From contig AEMJ01000793.1 of assembly GCA_000166735.2 (NCBI GenBank), positions 1-38,581 on the forward strand: a stretch of DNA of 38,581 nucleotides. Reading direction: 5' to 3'. Both the position numbers and the translations under genes were made by a program. Each line of letters begins with the position of its first letter. Within the stretch, counting starts at the first letter, position 1. Below, piece after piece: positions 9,266 through 19,922 of this stretch. The notes beneath the pieces are model-generated. The model was not told where the DNA came from. It saw only the letters and a program-made list of their open reading frames with translations, and did no database searches. Source of the DNA: Leuconostoc inhae KCTC 3774 (GTDB lineage: Bacteria; Bacillota; Bacilli; Lactobacillales; Lactobacillaceae).

Positions 9266-10519
9266 TTAATTTTCTTCATGATTAACCGCTTGATAAGCTA
9301 TGTCATGTCGATATTCTAGGCTTGTATCTAAGAGATTTATTTTATTGTACACACTTTTTTGTGCCAAAGTTGCACTGATATCATGGGCAACAACTGTTGC
9401 CACACGTCCGCCATTTGCAACACCATTTTTGACACCAGCAAAATTGATAATTAAAGGTGTTACAGCATCTACTGTTGGTACGACTGCACCTTTAACGGGT
9501 GCTTGCGGATAACCTGCTGCGACTAAAACAACACCGACATAAACATCAGTGTTTTGCCAGCGTACTGTCGGCGTTTGACCAATCATTAATTGACTGATTA
9601 AGTCATAAAAATCACCTGAGTATTGCGGCAAAACCACCTGTGCTTCTGGATCACCAAACCGAACGTTAAATTCAATTACTTTTGGACCCTCTTGTGTTAG
9701 CATGACACCAGTGTACAACACACCAGCAAAGGGCGTTCCTTCTTTTGTCAAAGCACTAATTGCCGGTTCTACAAGTTCGGTAATCGCGCGATTTTTAATG
9801 TCATCACTAATCCATCGAACAGGGCTATAGGCACCCATTCCACCAGTATTTGGCCCTCTATTCTGATCAAAACGGCGCTTGTGATCTTGTGCTAGCGGTG
9901 CATGTGTCACTATCCCATTTTTCCCAACAAGAGAAAATATAGAAAATTCAACCCCTTCTAGGTATTCCTCAATAACTAATTTTGTCGCAGGATCTTTCGT
10001 ATATAAATCCGTCAAATACGTGCTTGCCACTATAGGATCAGTTAAAATAGTGACCCCCTTTCCAAGAGCTAAACCATCAAGTTTGAATACAATTGGTAGT
10101 CCGAACGCCTGTAATATCTCCGTTGCATGTTCTAGTGTTTCCACAGTCACCGATTTTGCAGTTGGAATTGCGTACTTTTGCAACAAATTTTTGGTAAAAG
10201 ACTTTGATCCCTCTAACTGTGCCGCCACCTTGGATGGACCAAAAATAGGTAACTCAGCAGCCTCAAATATATCAACAATTCCTAATGTCAGCGGCTCCTC
10301 GTTACCAACAAACGTTAAATCAACAGATTCAGATATAGCTAAATCACGAAGACCTAATAAATTCGTTGCTGAAATTGTCACACACTCTAATCCTGCATCG
10401 GTCATCCCATCATTTCCTGGTGCAACAATCACTGTTGTCACTTGTTCACTACGCAAAAATGTTTGTGCCAAAGCGTGTTCACGTGCCCCAGAACCGATAA
10501 TTAATACTTTTTTCATCAC
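9266..10519 (-). CDS. purD: Phosphoribosylamine-glycine ligase
   Basis: ATP-grasp enzyme joining glycine to phosphoribosylamine to give GAR, the second step of de novo purine synthesis. The 417-residue protein starts MMKKVLIIGSGAREHALA, the typical PurD N-terminus, and contains HKRRFDQNRGPNTGGMGAYSP and EFNVRFGDPEAQ, both signature motifs with metal and ATP ligands. It is separated from the main purine operon by the purH terminator and a Nudix gene and has its own promoter with two PurBox-like sites 41 bp apart. fhs, an esterase and an OFA transporter follow. Confidence 0.97.
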   Translation of the reverse strand: MMKKVLIIGSGAREHALAQTFLRSEQVTTVIVAPGNDGMTDAGLECVTISATNLLGLRDLAISESVDLTFVGNEEPLTLGIVDIFEAAELPIFGPSKVAAQLEGSKSFTKNLLQKYAIPTAKSVTVETLEHATEILQAFGLPIVFKLDGLALGKGVTILTDPIVASTYLTDLYTKDPATKLVIEEYLEGVEFSIFSLVGKNGIVTHAPLAQDHKRRFDQNRGPNTGGMGAYSPVRWISDDIKNRAITELVEPAISALTKEGTPFAGVLYTGVMLTQEGPKVIEFNVRFGDPEAQVVLPQYSGDFYDLISQLMIGQTPTVRWQNTDVYVGVVLVAAGYPQAPVKGAVVPTVDAVTPLIINFAGVKNGVANGGRVATVVAHDISATLAQKSVYNKINLLDTSLEYRHDIAYQAVNHEEN

Positions 10520-10552
10520 AGCCTCTAAAATATTTATTTTATGTTATATCCT

Positions 10553-10628
10553 ATTTTATCAGATTTTTTTGTATTTTTGTTCGTTAATAAATTATCTTTT
10601 TCTCACAAATAGATATATTGTTCGTTAT
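10553..10628 (-). promoter_or_regulatory. purD promoter with two PurBox-like sites
   Basis: On the minus strand, box 1 is AATAACGAACAATAT (core C at 10624) and box 2 is ATTAACGAACAAAAA (core C at 10583), 41 bp apart. TTTGTGAGA lies between them at 10601-10609. The -10 candidate TGATAAAAT has TAAAAT at 10553-10558, its first base 25 bp past the core of box 2. The layout matches purB and purE. Both boxes fit the ACGAACAAT core of Gram-positive PurR sites better than those at purB. Confidence 0.7.
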
Positions 10629-10682
10629 TATAATACTATTCAATTTTAATTTGTATACTACCGTTTGCTAACCAACACACAC

Positions 10683-11144
10683 TTACAAAAAAGTCATCGT
10701 TCGTTCACCCTGATATATATCACTTAGTGCAAGCTCATTAATTTCTAGTTCATCAAACACTGGTAACATGTCTAAAAAAGTTCGTGGTGTGTCCATATGG
10801 CGCAACTCATCACGTGTCGTCCAAAATATGTCACCTTCCTGTCCTGATTGAAGTGTACCGTGGTATTGTGTTGCCTTAAACAACATCACAATATAGCGTG
10901 CACCATCAGTCAATGGCCATTCTTTGATACCAACTAGTTGCGGATTTTCAATCGTTAATCCAGTTTCCTCATACGCTTCACGAATGGCACTAGCCACAAC
11001 TGTTTCACCAGATTCAATGTGCCCACCTGGAAAGGTCACGCCCGGCCAATTTGGATTTTTGCGATTTTCAACTAGGATTTCATGTGTTTTTGAATTTTCA
11101 ATCATAATCATATTAGTCAATTCAATTGGCGATGTCCGTGTCAT
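10683..11144 (-). CDS. Nudix hydrolase, 8-oxo-dGTP diphosphatase type
   Basis: A 153-residue Nudix protein. The complete Nudix box GHIESGETVVASAIREAY plus EETGL is at residues 41-63 and fits GX5EX7REUXEEXGU exactly. Start is ATG 11144 (MTRTSPIELTNMIMIE) behind AGAGGAA; a longer frame to 11189 lacks a ribosome site and runs through the upstream terminator. The MutT/YjhB-like size and early TNMIMIEN strand suggest nucleotide-pool cleaning, but the substrate cannot be told from sequence. It sits between purH and purD yet has its own extended -10 promoter, so it is probably not purine-regulated. Confidence 0.85.
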   Translation of the reverse strand: MTRTSPIELTNMIMIENSKTHEILVENRKNPNWPGVTFPGGHIESGETVVASAIREAYEETGLTIENPQLVGIKEWPLTDGARYIVMLFKATQYHGTLQSGQEGDIFWTTRDELRHMDTPRTFLDMLPVFDELEINELALSDIYQGERTMTFL

Positions 11145-11163
11145 TTTGATTCCTCTGTGACAA

Positions 11164-11169
11164 ATTATA
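11164..11169 (-). promoter_or_regulatory. Extended -10 promoter for the Nudix gene
   Basis: On the minus strand TGCTATAAT contains a perfect TATAAT (11164-11169) with the TGN extension. No good -35 is seen. It begins a few bases after the T-tract of the purH terminator and about 20 bp before the Nudix ATG, so transcription restarts almost where the purine operon stops. Confidence 0.6.
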
Positions 11170-11175
11170 GCATAC

Positions 11176-11199
11176 AAAAAGCGCCACACTCAGCGCTTT
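11176..11199 (-). terminator. Rho-independent terminator after purH
   Basis: On the minus strand AAAGCGC (11193-11199) and GCGCTTT (11178-11184) pair around an 8-base loop and are followed by further Ts. It ends the purE-to-purH operon. Confidence 0.8.
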
Positions 11200-11209
11200 A
11201 AATTAATTT

Positions 11210-12736
11210 TTAATGTTTGAAATGACGTGTACCAGAAAATACTAACACAACACCTAACTCATCTGCTTTTGCAATTGAGTCTTTATCTTTAATTGAACCA
11301 CCAGGTTCAACAATGGCTTTAATATCATGGTCAGCAGCATATGCCACAGAATCATCCATTGGGAAAAAGGCATCTGATGCTAATACTGCTTCACTAAAAC
11401 CTGTCTTGTTGACGGCTTTTTGTATCGCATAGACAACTGAATCAATGCGGTTAGGTTGACCTGCACCCACACCCAATGTTTGGCCATCACGTGCTACAAC
11501 AATAGCATTTGACTTCACATGTTTGACAACTTTTTGCGCAAAGATCATTGCACGTAATTGCTGGGCTGTTGGTTGCGCTTTTGATACAACTTCAAAGTTT
11601 GCTTCTGATTCTCCCATCAAGTCACGTTCTTGTATAACGACACCACCCAAAACAGAAGTGACTTCCAAATTTTGTGAAATTGTATTTGTAAATGGTAATG
11701 TTAATAAACGCAAATTCTTTTTTGCTGACAAAATTTCAAATGCCTCGGGGGTGAAACTGGGGGCAATAATTATTTCCAAGAAAATACCGTGCATTTTTTC
11801 AGCCGTTACAGCATCAACTTGACGATTCAAGGCCACAATACCACCAAAAATAGAAATGTCATCAGCAGCAAAGGCTTTATCCCATGCTTCTTCTAAGTTT
11901 TCTCCTTGTCCGATACCTGCTGGATTCATGTGTTTAACTGTGACTACAGTTGTTTCCTCAAATTCAGCAATAATACGCAAAGCGGCATCTGCGTCACGAA
12001 TATTATTATAAGATAACTGCTTGCCATGCAAAATATCAGCATTTAATACTGAATATGATTCTGATAAGGCAGTCGTGTAGGCCGCGGCTTTTTGATGTGG
12101 ATTTTCACCATAACGCATATCATCAAACTTTTCATATGGCAATGTGAGATTTTTGGGAAATTCTGATACCGTTAGATAATCAGCAATTAACGCATCATAA
12201 GCAGCAGTATGTTGAAATACTTTAGCTGCCAATGACTTACGAAATGCTTGATCAACCTGATTAGTTTGCAATTTTTCAATCACAACATCATAATCAGTTG
12301 GATCAACAATTGGTAAAACTGATGCGAAGTTTTTTGCGGCTGAACGTAACATTGATGGACCACCAATATCAATATTTTCAATCGCTTCTGCTTCTGTTAC
12401 ACCGCTTTTTTGAATCGTTTCTTTAAATGGATATAAATTAACAACAACCATATCAATTGGTGTAATGTTAAATTCAGCTAATGTTGCCATATGTTCTGGT
12501 AAATCGCGTCTTGCTAGCAAACCAGCATGTACACGGGGATGTAATGTTTTGACACGACCATCCAGCATTTCTGGAAAATCAGTCACGTCGTCAATTGCAA
12601 TCACATTTAAGCCTGCTGCCTCAAGCACTTTATGTGTGCCACCAGTTGAAACCAATTCATAACCAAGTTCAACTAATTTTTGGGCAAATGGGACAAGCCC
12701 ATTTTTGTCAGAAACACTAAGTAATGCACGTGTCAT
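11210..12736 (-). CDS. purH: Bifunctional AICAR formyltransferase / IMP cyclohydrolase
   Basis: Catalyses the last two steps to IMP: formylation of AICAR with 10-formyl-tetrahydrofolate, then ring closure. The 508-residue length is standard. The N-terminal IMP cyclohydrolase domain (about 1-190) starts [18 protein letters not shown] and has [14 protein letters not shown] and [16 protein letters not shown]. The C-terminal transformylase domain has [20 protein letters not shown] and [11 protein letters not shown]. Last gene of the operon; it overlaps purN by 4 bp and is closed by a terminator. Confidence 0.98.
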   Translation of the reverse strand: MTRALLSVSDKNGLVPFAQKLVELGYELVSTGGTHKVLEAAGLNVIAIDDVTDFPEMLDGRVKTLHPRVHAGLLARRDLPEHMATLAEFNITPIDMVVVNLYPFKETIQKSGVTEAEAIENIDIGGPSMLRSAAKNFASVLPIVDPTDYDVVIEKLQTNQVDQAFRKSLAAKVFQHTAAYDALIADYLTVSEFPKNLTLPYEKFDDMRYGENPHQKAAAYTTALSESYSVLNADILHGKQLSYNNIRDADAALRIIAEFEETTVVTVKHMNPAGIGQGENLEEAWDKAFAADDISIFGGIVALNRQVDAVTAEKMHGIFLEIIIAPSFTPEAFEILSAKKNLRLLTLPFTNTISQNLEVTSVLGGVVIQERDLMGESEANFEVVSKAQPTAQQLRAMIFAQKVVKHVKSNAIVVARDGQTLGVGAGQPNRIDSVVYAIQKAVNKTGFSEAVLASDAFFPMDDSVAYAADHDIKAIVEPGGSIKDKDSIAKADELGVVLVFSGTRHFKH

Positions 12737-13323
12737 TTTAAAAATACTCCTTCATTAAGTAACTGTTCTAGTGTGTTTGGATACAAAACATGTTCAACGT
12801 TATGCATGCGCGTTTCTAAATCCTGTAAAGTATCATTAGGCAATCGGGGCACTTTTTGTTGCGCAATAATTTTACCTGTATCAATGCCATTATCAACAAA
12901 ATGTACCGTTACGCCTGTCATATCAACGTCTGCTTCATAAGCATCTAAAATACTGTGTCTACCTGGGAAATTGGGTAACATCGCTGGATGTAGATTAATA
13001 ATCTTACTTGGATAATTGTCAATTAAAGTAGGTGTTAAAATGCGCATATATCCAGCGAGCAAAATACCATCGACCTCATCTATTTTTAACTGATTTAAAA
13101 TTGCTTGTTCGGCTTCTGGTTTGGTTTTATACTCTGAGTATTTAATAAAAGTGGCCGGAATACCAAATATTTTGGCTAAATTTAATGCACCAGCAGCAGA
13201 TTTATCAACTATCAAACGCACAATTTCAGCATGAAGATGTCGCTGCAAAATAGCATCGTGCAATGCTTGAAAATTAGTGCCTGTCCCTGAAGCAAATACA
13301 GCTAAACGGACTGATTTTACCAT
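12733..13323 (-). CDS. purN: Phosphoribosylglycinamide formyltransferase
   Basis: Transfers a formyl group from 10-formyl-tetrahydrofolate to GAR. The 196-residue product has [14 protein letters not shown] at the N-terminus (phosphate loop) and [13 protein letters not shown] followed by [15 protein letters not shown], which hold the conserved Asn, His and Asp of the active site. Start overlaps the end of purM by 7 bp and its stop overlaps purH by 4 bp, showing tight translational coupling. Confidence 0.97.
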   Translation of the reverse strand: MVKSVRLAVFASGTGTNFQALHDAILQRHLHAEIVRLIVDKSAAGALNLAKIFGIPATFIKYSEYKTKPEAEQAILNQLKIDEVDGILLAGYMRILTPTLIDNYPSKIINLHPAMLPNFPGRHSILDAYEADVDMTGVTVHFVDNGIDTGKIIAQQKVPRLPNDTLQDLETRMHNVEHVLYPNTLEQLLNEGVFLK

Positions 13324-14354
13324 GGCGCTACACCTTGAAAGACAACGCCTGACTCCTGACGTGCAATCATTTCACCAATGAGGTAAGCTGGCTGGTTTGC
13401 TTGAGATAGTTGCGACATCACCTGTTTACTTGCTTCAGACTTAACAATGAGTACCATACCTAAGCCATTGTTAAAAGTTAACAACATATCTTCAACTGAC
13501 AAGCTACCTGCTTTTTGTAGTGTATTAAAAATAGGCAACACAGGCCATGAACCCCAATTAATCTGAGCAGATAGCTCACTTGTATATGCACGCGGTAAGT
13601 TTTCAATTAAACCGCCACCTGTAATGTGTGCCATTGATTGAATGATCCCTTGCGCCACTAATGGCCAAACAGACTTAGCATATAAAGTAGTTGGTGTCAT
13701 CAGCGTTTCTTGTGTCTCAGCAGCCAAGTGGTTAAAATCAGCATCAGTTTGAATCCCTAAAACATGACGAACCAAAGAATACCCATTTGAATGAATACCT
13801 GATGATGGCAGTCCAATTAAAACGTCTCCAGATTTGACATTTTTTGGCGCCAACAACTGATCACGTTCAGCTACACCAACCGCAAAAGCTGCTAAATCAT
13901 AGTGATTCGGGGCATATAAGCCTGGTAATTCTGCACTTTCTCCGCCAATAAGCGCCATCCCAGAGGCTTTAGCCGCTTTTGCGATACCGGTAACAATTGT
14001 TGCAACAACTTCTGGTCTCATTTTGTCCACTGCCAAATAATCTAACATAAAGGCCGGCTTTGCACCTTGTGCCAAAATATCATTAGCAACCATAGCCACT
14101 AAATCTTGACCAATCGTGTCGTGTTTATTCGCAGCAATTGCAAGCAGTAATTTTGTGCCCACACCATCAGCGCCTGACACCAATACCGGATTCTTATAGT
14201 CTGATCCAAGTGCAAAAGCGGCACCAAAACCGCCAAGACCGTCTAAAACGTTGTCTGTATAGGTATCAGATACTGCATCTTTCATCAATTCAACAGCCTT
14301 TTCACCTGCTTTAATATCAACGCCTGCTTGCTGGTATGCGTTTTGCTCAATCAT
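13317..14354 (-). CDS. purM: Phosphoribosylformylglycinamidine cyclo-ligase (AIR synthetase)
   Basis: ATP-dependent ring closure of FGAM to AIR. At 345 residues it has the family length. It starts [33 protein letters not shown] and SGADGVGTKL follow, then ALIGGESAELPG and HITGGGLIENLPR, all PurM signatures of the AIR-synthase fold shared with PurL. It overlaps purF by one base (TAATG) and purN by 7 bp. Confidence 0.98.
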   Translation of the reverse strand: MIEQNAYQQAGVDIKAGEKAVELMKDAVSDTYTDNVLDGLGGFGAAFALGSDYKNPVLVSGADGVGTKLLLAIAANKHDTIGQDLVAMVANDILAQGAKPAFMLDYLAVDKMRPEVVATIVTGIAKAAKASGMALIGGESAELPGLYAPNHYDLAAFAVGVAERDQLLAPKNVKSGDVLIGLPSSGIHSNGYSLVRHVLGIQTDADFNHLAAETQETLMTPTTLYAKSVWPLVAQGIIQSMAHITGGGLIENLPRAYTSELSAQINWGSWPVLPIFNTLQKAGSLSVEDMLLTFNNGLGMVLIVKSEASKQVMSQLSQANQPAYLIGEMIARQESGVVFQGVAPW

Positions 14355-15973
14355 TATTCTACTCCCTGAATTGTTTGTGAATCTAAATGAATTGTCCCAT
14401 CTGCCAACGTTTCTTCATTGCGTAATGATGCTACTTGGCGCGGGTGATAAATTGTCATGGGTTCAGGGGCAAAATCAACAAGATCTTTTGCCACAAAATT
14501 TGACAAACTGGCTGTATAATCATAAATTGGACTTGGATAATGACCATCAAAATAGGCAGTTGTCAATCCAGTTCCTTGGCCATCATAAGGTAAATCAATC
14601 GCTTTAACAAGTTGATCAACGGATAAGAATCCAAGCGAATCGGCCTCTATTTTTTCACGCATTTCCTCTAAGGTATTATTAGCTCCCATCAATTCTTTGG
14701 TGGTTTGCATGTCAATCCCATAGAAAGACGGAAATTTAAAAATTGGGCTAGCAATACGCACATGGACTGATTTTGCACCTGCCTCCTTTAACATACGTAC
14801 AATAAACATTGAGGTTGTTCCACGAACAATGGAATCGTCAACTAAGACCACATTTTTGTCACGTACAACATCTTTAACCGCACTCAATTTCATTCGGACG
14901 GCACGCTCACGTTTATCTTGCGTTGGCTCAATAAATGTTCGCGCAATATATTGATTTTTCACGAGACCCATCTCATTTGGTAAACCTGTCGCTTCAGCAA
15001 ATCCAGCAGCTGCGGACAAACTTGAGTTTGGTACACCAACGACGATATCAGCATCAGGGACCGGTTGCTCTACAGCAAGTGCAGCACCCATACGTTTACG
15101 TGCTTTATGCACGTTGACACCATAAATTGTAGAATCAGGACGCGCAAAATAAATATATTCCATTGAATCAATATGCAATGCTGTATTTCTTGTATAACTA
15201 TCAATAGTTAGCCCATCGTCATCGATTGCCAACAATTCACCAGGTTGTACATCACGAACAAAACGGGCGCCAATCACATCTAGTGCTGCTGTTTCGGAAG
15301 TGACAATATAATTCCCCTCAGGCATCTGTCCAACAACAAATGGTCGAAATGCATGCGGATCAAGTGCTGCATATAGGCCATGAGGTGTTAACAATAAGTA
15401 AGCAAAACCGCCACGTACAATATTTAGTGCCTCTTTTAATTTATCTACAAATGTCGTTGCTTTTGATCGTCGAATCAGGTGTAACAAAATTTCAGAATCA
15501 GATGAACTTTGGAAAATAGCCCCTTCTTCTTCTAAATCTTCTCGCAAGGACATGGCATTTGTTAAATTACCATTGTGGGCCAGAGATATTTGCATATCGT
15601 GAAAATTGACCATAAGAGGTTGAATATTTTCAACACCATGAGATCCGGCTGTCGCATAACGTACGTGACCAATTGCAGCTGTTCCAGCTAAAGCGTCAAT
15701 ACGTGCAGGATCCCTAAAAACATCGCTCAGTAAGCCTAAACCACGTTCCTGCCAGAGATGCCCATTATTATTTGAAACAATGCCTGCACCTTCTTGACCG
15801 CGATGTTGCAGAGCATGCAAGCCGTAATAAGTGAGTTGTGCGGCATCTTGTCGCCCCCAAACACCAAAAATACCACATTCTTCATTTAGGCTACGTACGT
15901 TCACACGTGTTTTTTCAGTTTGCTGGGCTAATCTTTGTGCGATTTGTTGTTGCTCTATCCCTTTAATTGCCAT
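14354..15973 (-). CDS. purF: Amidophosphoribosyltransferase
   Basis: Commits PRPP to purine synthesis by making phosphoribosylamine from PRPP and glutamine. The 539-residue product begins with a propeptide of about 32 residues before [11 protein letters not shown]; the Cys after NEE is expected to become the new N-terminal nucleophile. The glutaminase domain is followed by a type I PRT domain with [13 protein letters not shown] and [12 protein letters not shown] long polar C-terminal tail makes it slightly longer than average. The ATG follows AGGAGAG, and the frame overlaps the end of purL by 19 bp. Confidence 0.97.
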   Translation of the reverse strand: MAIKGIEQQQIAQRLAQQTEKTRVNVRSLNEECGIFGVWGRQDAAQLTYYGLHALQHRGQEGAGIVSNNNGHLWQERGLGLLSDVFRDPARIDALAGTAAIGHVRYATAGSHGVENIQPLMVNFHDMQISLAHNGNLTNAMSLREDLEEEGAIFQSSSDSEILLHLIRRSKATTFVDKLKEALNIVRGGFAYLLLTPHGLYAALDPHAFRPFVVGQMPEGNYIVTSETAALDVIGARFVRDVQPGELLAIDDDGLTIDSYTRNTALHIDSMEYIYFARPDSTIYGVNVHKARKRMGAALAVEQPVPDADIVVGVPNSSLSAAAGFAEATGLPNEMGLVKNQYIARTFIEPTQDKRERAVRMKLSAVKDVVRDKNVVLVDDSIVRGTTSMFIVRMLKEAGAKSVHVRIASPIFKFPSFYGIDMQTTKELMGANNTLEEMREKIEADSLGFLSVDQLVKAIDLPYDGQGTGLTTAYFDGHYPSPIYDYTASLSNFVAKDLVDFAPEPMTIYHPRQVASLRNEETLADGTIHLDSQTIQGVE

Positions 15974-18176
15974 GAAATGCTCTCCTGATAAACTGTTTGA
16001 ATTTCTTCACGTGATAAGGCAATCGTTTGTGTTAGTGTATTAATGACAACATCTGACTCACTGGTGACTAACCCAATTTTTGTTGCCTGCTTTCCTGCCA
16101 AATGTTCAAAGTCTGCAACTTTAGTCTGAGGAACACTAACAATAAACCGACTAGGCGTTTCAGAGAACAAATACTTATCCGACTGTTTCGTAGCAATATT
16201 AAAACTAAGATCACCAGCAAAACTACTTTCTAACAAACTAACAATCATGCCACCCTCTGAAAGATCATGTACACTAGCAAGTAGATTTTTGGCAATAGCT
16301 TCACGGACTAATCCTTGTGACGCTAACTCTGTTTCATCATTAAACTCAAACAATTGACCAATAATTTTCCCTAACTGTAACTTCTGAATTTCTGAACCAT
16401 TGAAACTATCTGTTGTTTCACCAATTAAGTAGATGACATCACCAGCACGTTTGAAAGCCATTGTCGTTGCCTGACTAATATCATCTAACAAGCCAACCAT
16501 GCCAATCATAGGTGTGGGATAGATTGCTTGACCATCCGTTTCATTATAAAGTGACACGTTACCAGAAATAATTGGCGTATTAAGTTGCTTAGCCATGTCA
16601 TTAATACCAGCAACTGATTGATCTAGTTCGTAGTATACTTCTGGGTTGTCAGGTGAACCAAAATTCAAACCGTCTGTAATGCCAATTGGCGTGGCACCAG
16701 TGGCTACAATATTTCGTGCAGCTTCAGCAACGGCCATTTTTGCCCCAACACGGGGGTTAAGGTATAAGAAACGCGCATTAACATCTGTCGTCATTGCTAA
16801 GGCTTTTTTGGTACCACGTATACGCACCAAACTCGCATCCCCACCAGGTTTTATGACTGTATCAGCACGCACCATGGCATCAAAATGTTTAAACAATGAG
16901 GCTTTAGAAGCGATGGTCGACTGTGCCATTAAGGCCTTAATTGTTGCCTTAACTTGAGACATATCAGGTTGATATTGTGTATCTGAAAATTCGGACAGCC
17001 GCTTAGGTGCAATCATTGGTAAATCTTGTTTTGGCGCATGTGTTAGGAAATTAATGGGCACATCTGCAACCCTATTACCCTCAAATTCTAAAATATAACG
17101 ACCATTATCTGTCACTTTACCAATAATGACCGCATCCAAATCAGCCTCTTGAAATAAATCAATGATTGGCTGTTCTTCTCCATGCTTAACAACCAACACC
17201 ATGCGTTCCTGCGATTCTGAAAGCATCAGTTCATAAGGTGTCATATGTAACTCACGCTGCGGTACAAGATCCAAGTTCAACGTAATACCCATACCAGCTT
17301 TAGCTGCCATTTCTGAACTTGACGATAGCAGACCTGCAGCGCCCATGTCTTGAATGCCAACAATAATATCAGAATGATCCTTGACAGCCTTAAGCGTCGC
17401 ATCCATCACTAATTTTCTAAAAATGGATCACCAACTTGAACAGCAGAACGGTCTGATGCTTGCTCTGTTGAAAACTCAGCAGAGGCAAATGATGCGCCAT
17501 TAATGCCATCACGACCAGTTTTTGCCCCAACATAAATAATCGAATTACCAATACCTTTAGCCTGACCAACTTGCATGGCTGTTTGATCAATCAGCCCAAC
17601 AGCCATAACATTAACCAATGGATTACCAGCGTAAACATCGTCAAAACTGATTTCCCCACCAACTGTGGGGATGCCAATAGCGTTCCCATACCCTGCGATA
17701 CCTGCAATCACGCCATCAACAATATGTTTAGTATGTGTATTATCTAATTCACCAAAACGCAGTGAATCTAAAACAGCAATCGGCTGAGCACCCATTGAAA
17801 AAATATCGCGTAATATGCCTCCAACACCTGTTGCAGCCCCCTCGTAAGGTTCAACAAAGCTCGGGTGATTATGACTTTCTGCTTTAAAAACGACAGCTTG
17901 ACCATCACCAATATCTAAAATACCAGCGCCCTCACCAGGCCCTTGCAATACACGTTCATTGTTTGACCAAAATTTGCGTAAAATTGGCTTTGATTTTTTG
18001 TAAGAAACATGTTCAGACCACATACCAGAAAAAATACCAGTTTCAGTAAAATTTGGTAAACGTTTTAACTCTGTCACAATGAGATTGTATTCTGTCTCAG
18101 TTAAACCCCACTGGGTATAAATTTTAGAATCACGTACTTGCTCAGGTGAGAGTTCGCTATTTATGACTGTTGTCAT
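15955..18176 (-). CDS. purL: FGAM synthase subunit PurL, frame broken once
   Basis: Large subunit of the three-part FGAM synthase (PurS, PurQ, PurL) that converts FGAR to FGAM. The corrected length is about 740, the size of small, Bacillus-type PurL. N-terminal motifs are [29 protein letters not shown] and [21 protein letters not shown]. The frame breaks at T-run 17413-17416 (one base short), between GDPFLEK and [15 protein letters not shown]. The second half has [18 protein letters not shown] and [10 protein letters not shown] prefer ATG 18176 ([13 protein letters not shown]) with AAAGG upstream; an in-frame ATG at 18191 (MKGKK) is possible. Confidence 0.95.
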
Positions 18177-18236
18177 TTTTTTGCCTTTCATAACTGTGTT
18201 TTCCTACCATGACATCTGTTTTATAAATAATATGCA

Positions 18237-18904
18237 TTATACTTTTGTTAAAATACCTGAAAGGATACTTTTAAAGAAATTTTGTCCGTCAATATTTCCA
18301 AGAACTGCATCAACAGCACGCTCTGGATGAGGCATCATGCCAAAAACATTGCCTTGCTCGTTCATAATACCAGCAATGTCATGTGCTGAGCCATTTGGAT
18401 TATTGACGTAGCGGAAAACAATTTGATCATTTTTTTCAAGTTTAGCCAAAGTTGTTTCATCGGCAAAATAATTTCCTTCAGCATGTGCGATAGGGATTAA
18501 AATCGTTTCATCGACATCGTATGCACTGCTGAACGCTGTTTGACCGTTTGCAACATGCAATGCAACTTCGTCACAGATGAACCCTGGTTTTGCGTTAGGC
18601 AACAACTGCCCTGGTAACAAGCCAGCTTCTGTCAAAATTTGAAAACCATTGCAAACACCAACAATTAATTTACCAGCATTTGCTGCCTGAGTAACAGCAC
18701 TCATAATTGGTGAAAAACGTGCGATAGCACCAGTTCTGAGATAATCACCATAAGAGAAACCACCTGGCAAAAAATAGCATCAAATCCTGTTAAACTATTT
18801 TGTTTCGCCGAAATAATTTCTGCATCAACACCAAAACCCTGTAACGCATAGAGCATATCAAAATCACAATTTGATCCAGGGAAACTAATGACGGCCGCTT
18901 TCAT
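18237..18904 (-). CDS. purQ: FGAM synthase glutaminase subunit PurQ, frame broken once
   Basis: Class I glutamine amidotransferase subunit feeding ammonia to PurL. The corrected protein has about 222 residues. It starts [18 protein letters not shown] and has [17 protein letters not shown], the nucleophile Cys in [10 protein letters not shown], and [10 protein letters not shown] with the catalytic His and Glu. The break is at A-run 18769-18774 (6 instead of 7), between GFDAIF and LPGGFSYGD. Its ATG overlaps the purS stop by 4 bp; purL follows after 60 bp. Confidence 0.95.
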
Positions 18905-19170
18905 ACATCCACCTCATCTGATACCAAACTTAGGTCAAAGCGATAAGTTTCTGTATTTTGATTAATTAACAAAGCATCCGTAAAGCTTTCAACTTCAGCA
19001 GTTGCGGCATCAACGTCTTTGGCATTTAATTTCACTTCAAAATATTTGCCTTGCGCAACTTGATCAATCCCAACGTAATCCATACGCTTTAGTGCTGCCT
19101 TAATGACCTCACCCTGTGGATCTAAAATTGATGGCTTATAAGTCACATAAATTTTTGCTAAATACATCAT
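18901..19170 (-). CDS. purS: FGAM synthase subunit PurS
   Basis: Small (89-residue) accessory subunit that docks PurQ onto PurL for ammonia transfer. YLAKIYVTYKPSILDPQGEVI and ALKRMDY...VAQGKYFEV match PurS. The start has tandem ATGs (MMYL) behind AAGGAG; the first at 19170 is annotated. It follows purC by 8 bp and overlaps purQ by 4 bp. Confidence 0.95.
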   Translation of the reverse strand: MMYLAKIYVTYKPSILDPQGEVIKAALKRMDYVGIDQVAQGKYFEVKLNAKDVDAATAEVESFTDALLINQNTETYRFDLSLVSDEVDV

Positions 19171-19178
19171 TTTTCTCC

Positions 19179-19922
19179 TTAAATGATCTGCTGTAATCGT
19201 GTTAGAACTTCTTGATAACCAACCGTGACATCCCCTGAATGTTTACGGAAAACGTCTTTATCTAATGAGTTACCAGTTGCTATATCAACTAAACGCATAT
19301 TATCAGGTGATAGTTCATCAGCTAACAATATATCGCCATTTTTTGTACGACCAAACTCTAACTTAAAATCAATTAACTGAATATTAGCTTGTCGAAATAA
19401 GTCGATTAAATGGCGATTAATAATTGTCGATTCAGCTCTTAGCTTGGTTAGTTCATCGTTTGTAGCGTAATTCAAAGCCAAAATTTGTGAATCATTTATA
19501 AATGGGTCATCTAACGCGTCTGATTTATAATAAAATTCTTGGACAATAGGTGTCAATTTTTGCATAGGTGTTGCCGCAAACTTACTCACAAAATGGCCAG
19601 AAGCATAATTTCGTGTGACAACTTCAATTGGCAAAATGTCCAAACTTGTAATTAGTTCATCAGTTTTTGAAATTGAATGCAAGTAATGATTTTTAATGTT
19701 GTTTCCAGTTAAATAGTTAAATAACAATTGACTAATGGCACTATTGAGTTCGCCTTTTCCACTAATTGTTTCTTTCACTTTGCCATTTAATGCTGTAGCT
19801 TGATCAAGGTAATGCACCCACAATATATCAGGGTCATCTGTCGTGTATACCTGTTTTGCTTTACCTGTATATTTCAATGCGCCACGTGTGATTGTACGTT
19901 TCTCATACTCAATGCTGTCCAT
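19179..19922 (-). CDS. purC: SAICAR synthase
   Basis: ATP-dependent ligase adding aspartate to CAIR. I place the start at ATG 19922 (MDSIEYEKRTITRGAL), with GGAG seven bases upstream, giving 247 residues; the ATG overlaps the end of purK by 14 bp. A start further upstream at 19967 would add 15 residues that only mirror purK in another frame. Motifs are YTGKAKQVYTTDD, VVTRNYASGHFV and LIDFKLEFGRTKNGDILLAD followed by ELSPDNMRL, all characteristic. Confidence 0.95.
   Translation of the reverse strand: MDSIEYEKRTITRGALKYTGKAKQVYTTDDPDILWVHYLDQATALNGKVKETISGKGELNSAISQLLFNYLTGNNIKNHYLHSISKTDELITSLDILPIEVVTRNYASGHFVSKFAATPMQKLTPIVQEFYYKSDALDDPFINDSQILALNYATNDELTKLRAESTIINRHLIDLFRQANIQLIDFKLEFGRTKNGDILLADELSPDNMRLVDIATGNSLDKDVFRKHSGDVTVGYQEVLTRLQQII

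Noticed and set aside
10020-10649. A 209-codon plus-strand frame across the purD start and promoter
   Set aside because: Antisense to conserved purD codons and to the PurBox region; no ribosome site and low-complexity shadow composition.
17405-17420. Programmed frameshifting in purL, fhs or guaB
   Set aside because: No slippery heptamer with a downstream pseudoknot is apparent, the breaks differ from gene to gene, and the one-base-short homopolymer pattern is a simpler explanation.
18177-18236. A regulatory element in the 60-bp gap between purQ and purL
   Set aside because: No hairpin, promoter pair or CGAA box is visible; the gap only holds the purL ribosome site region.
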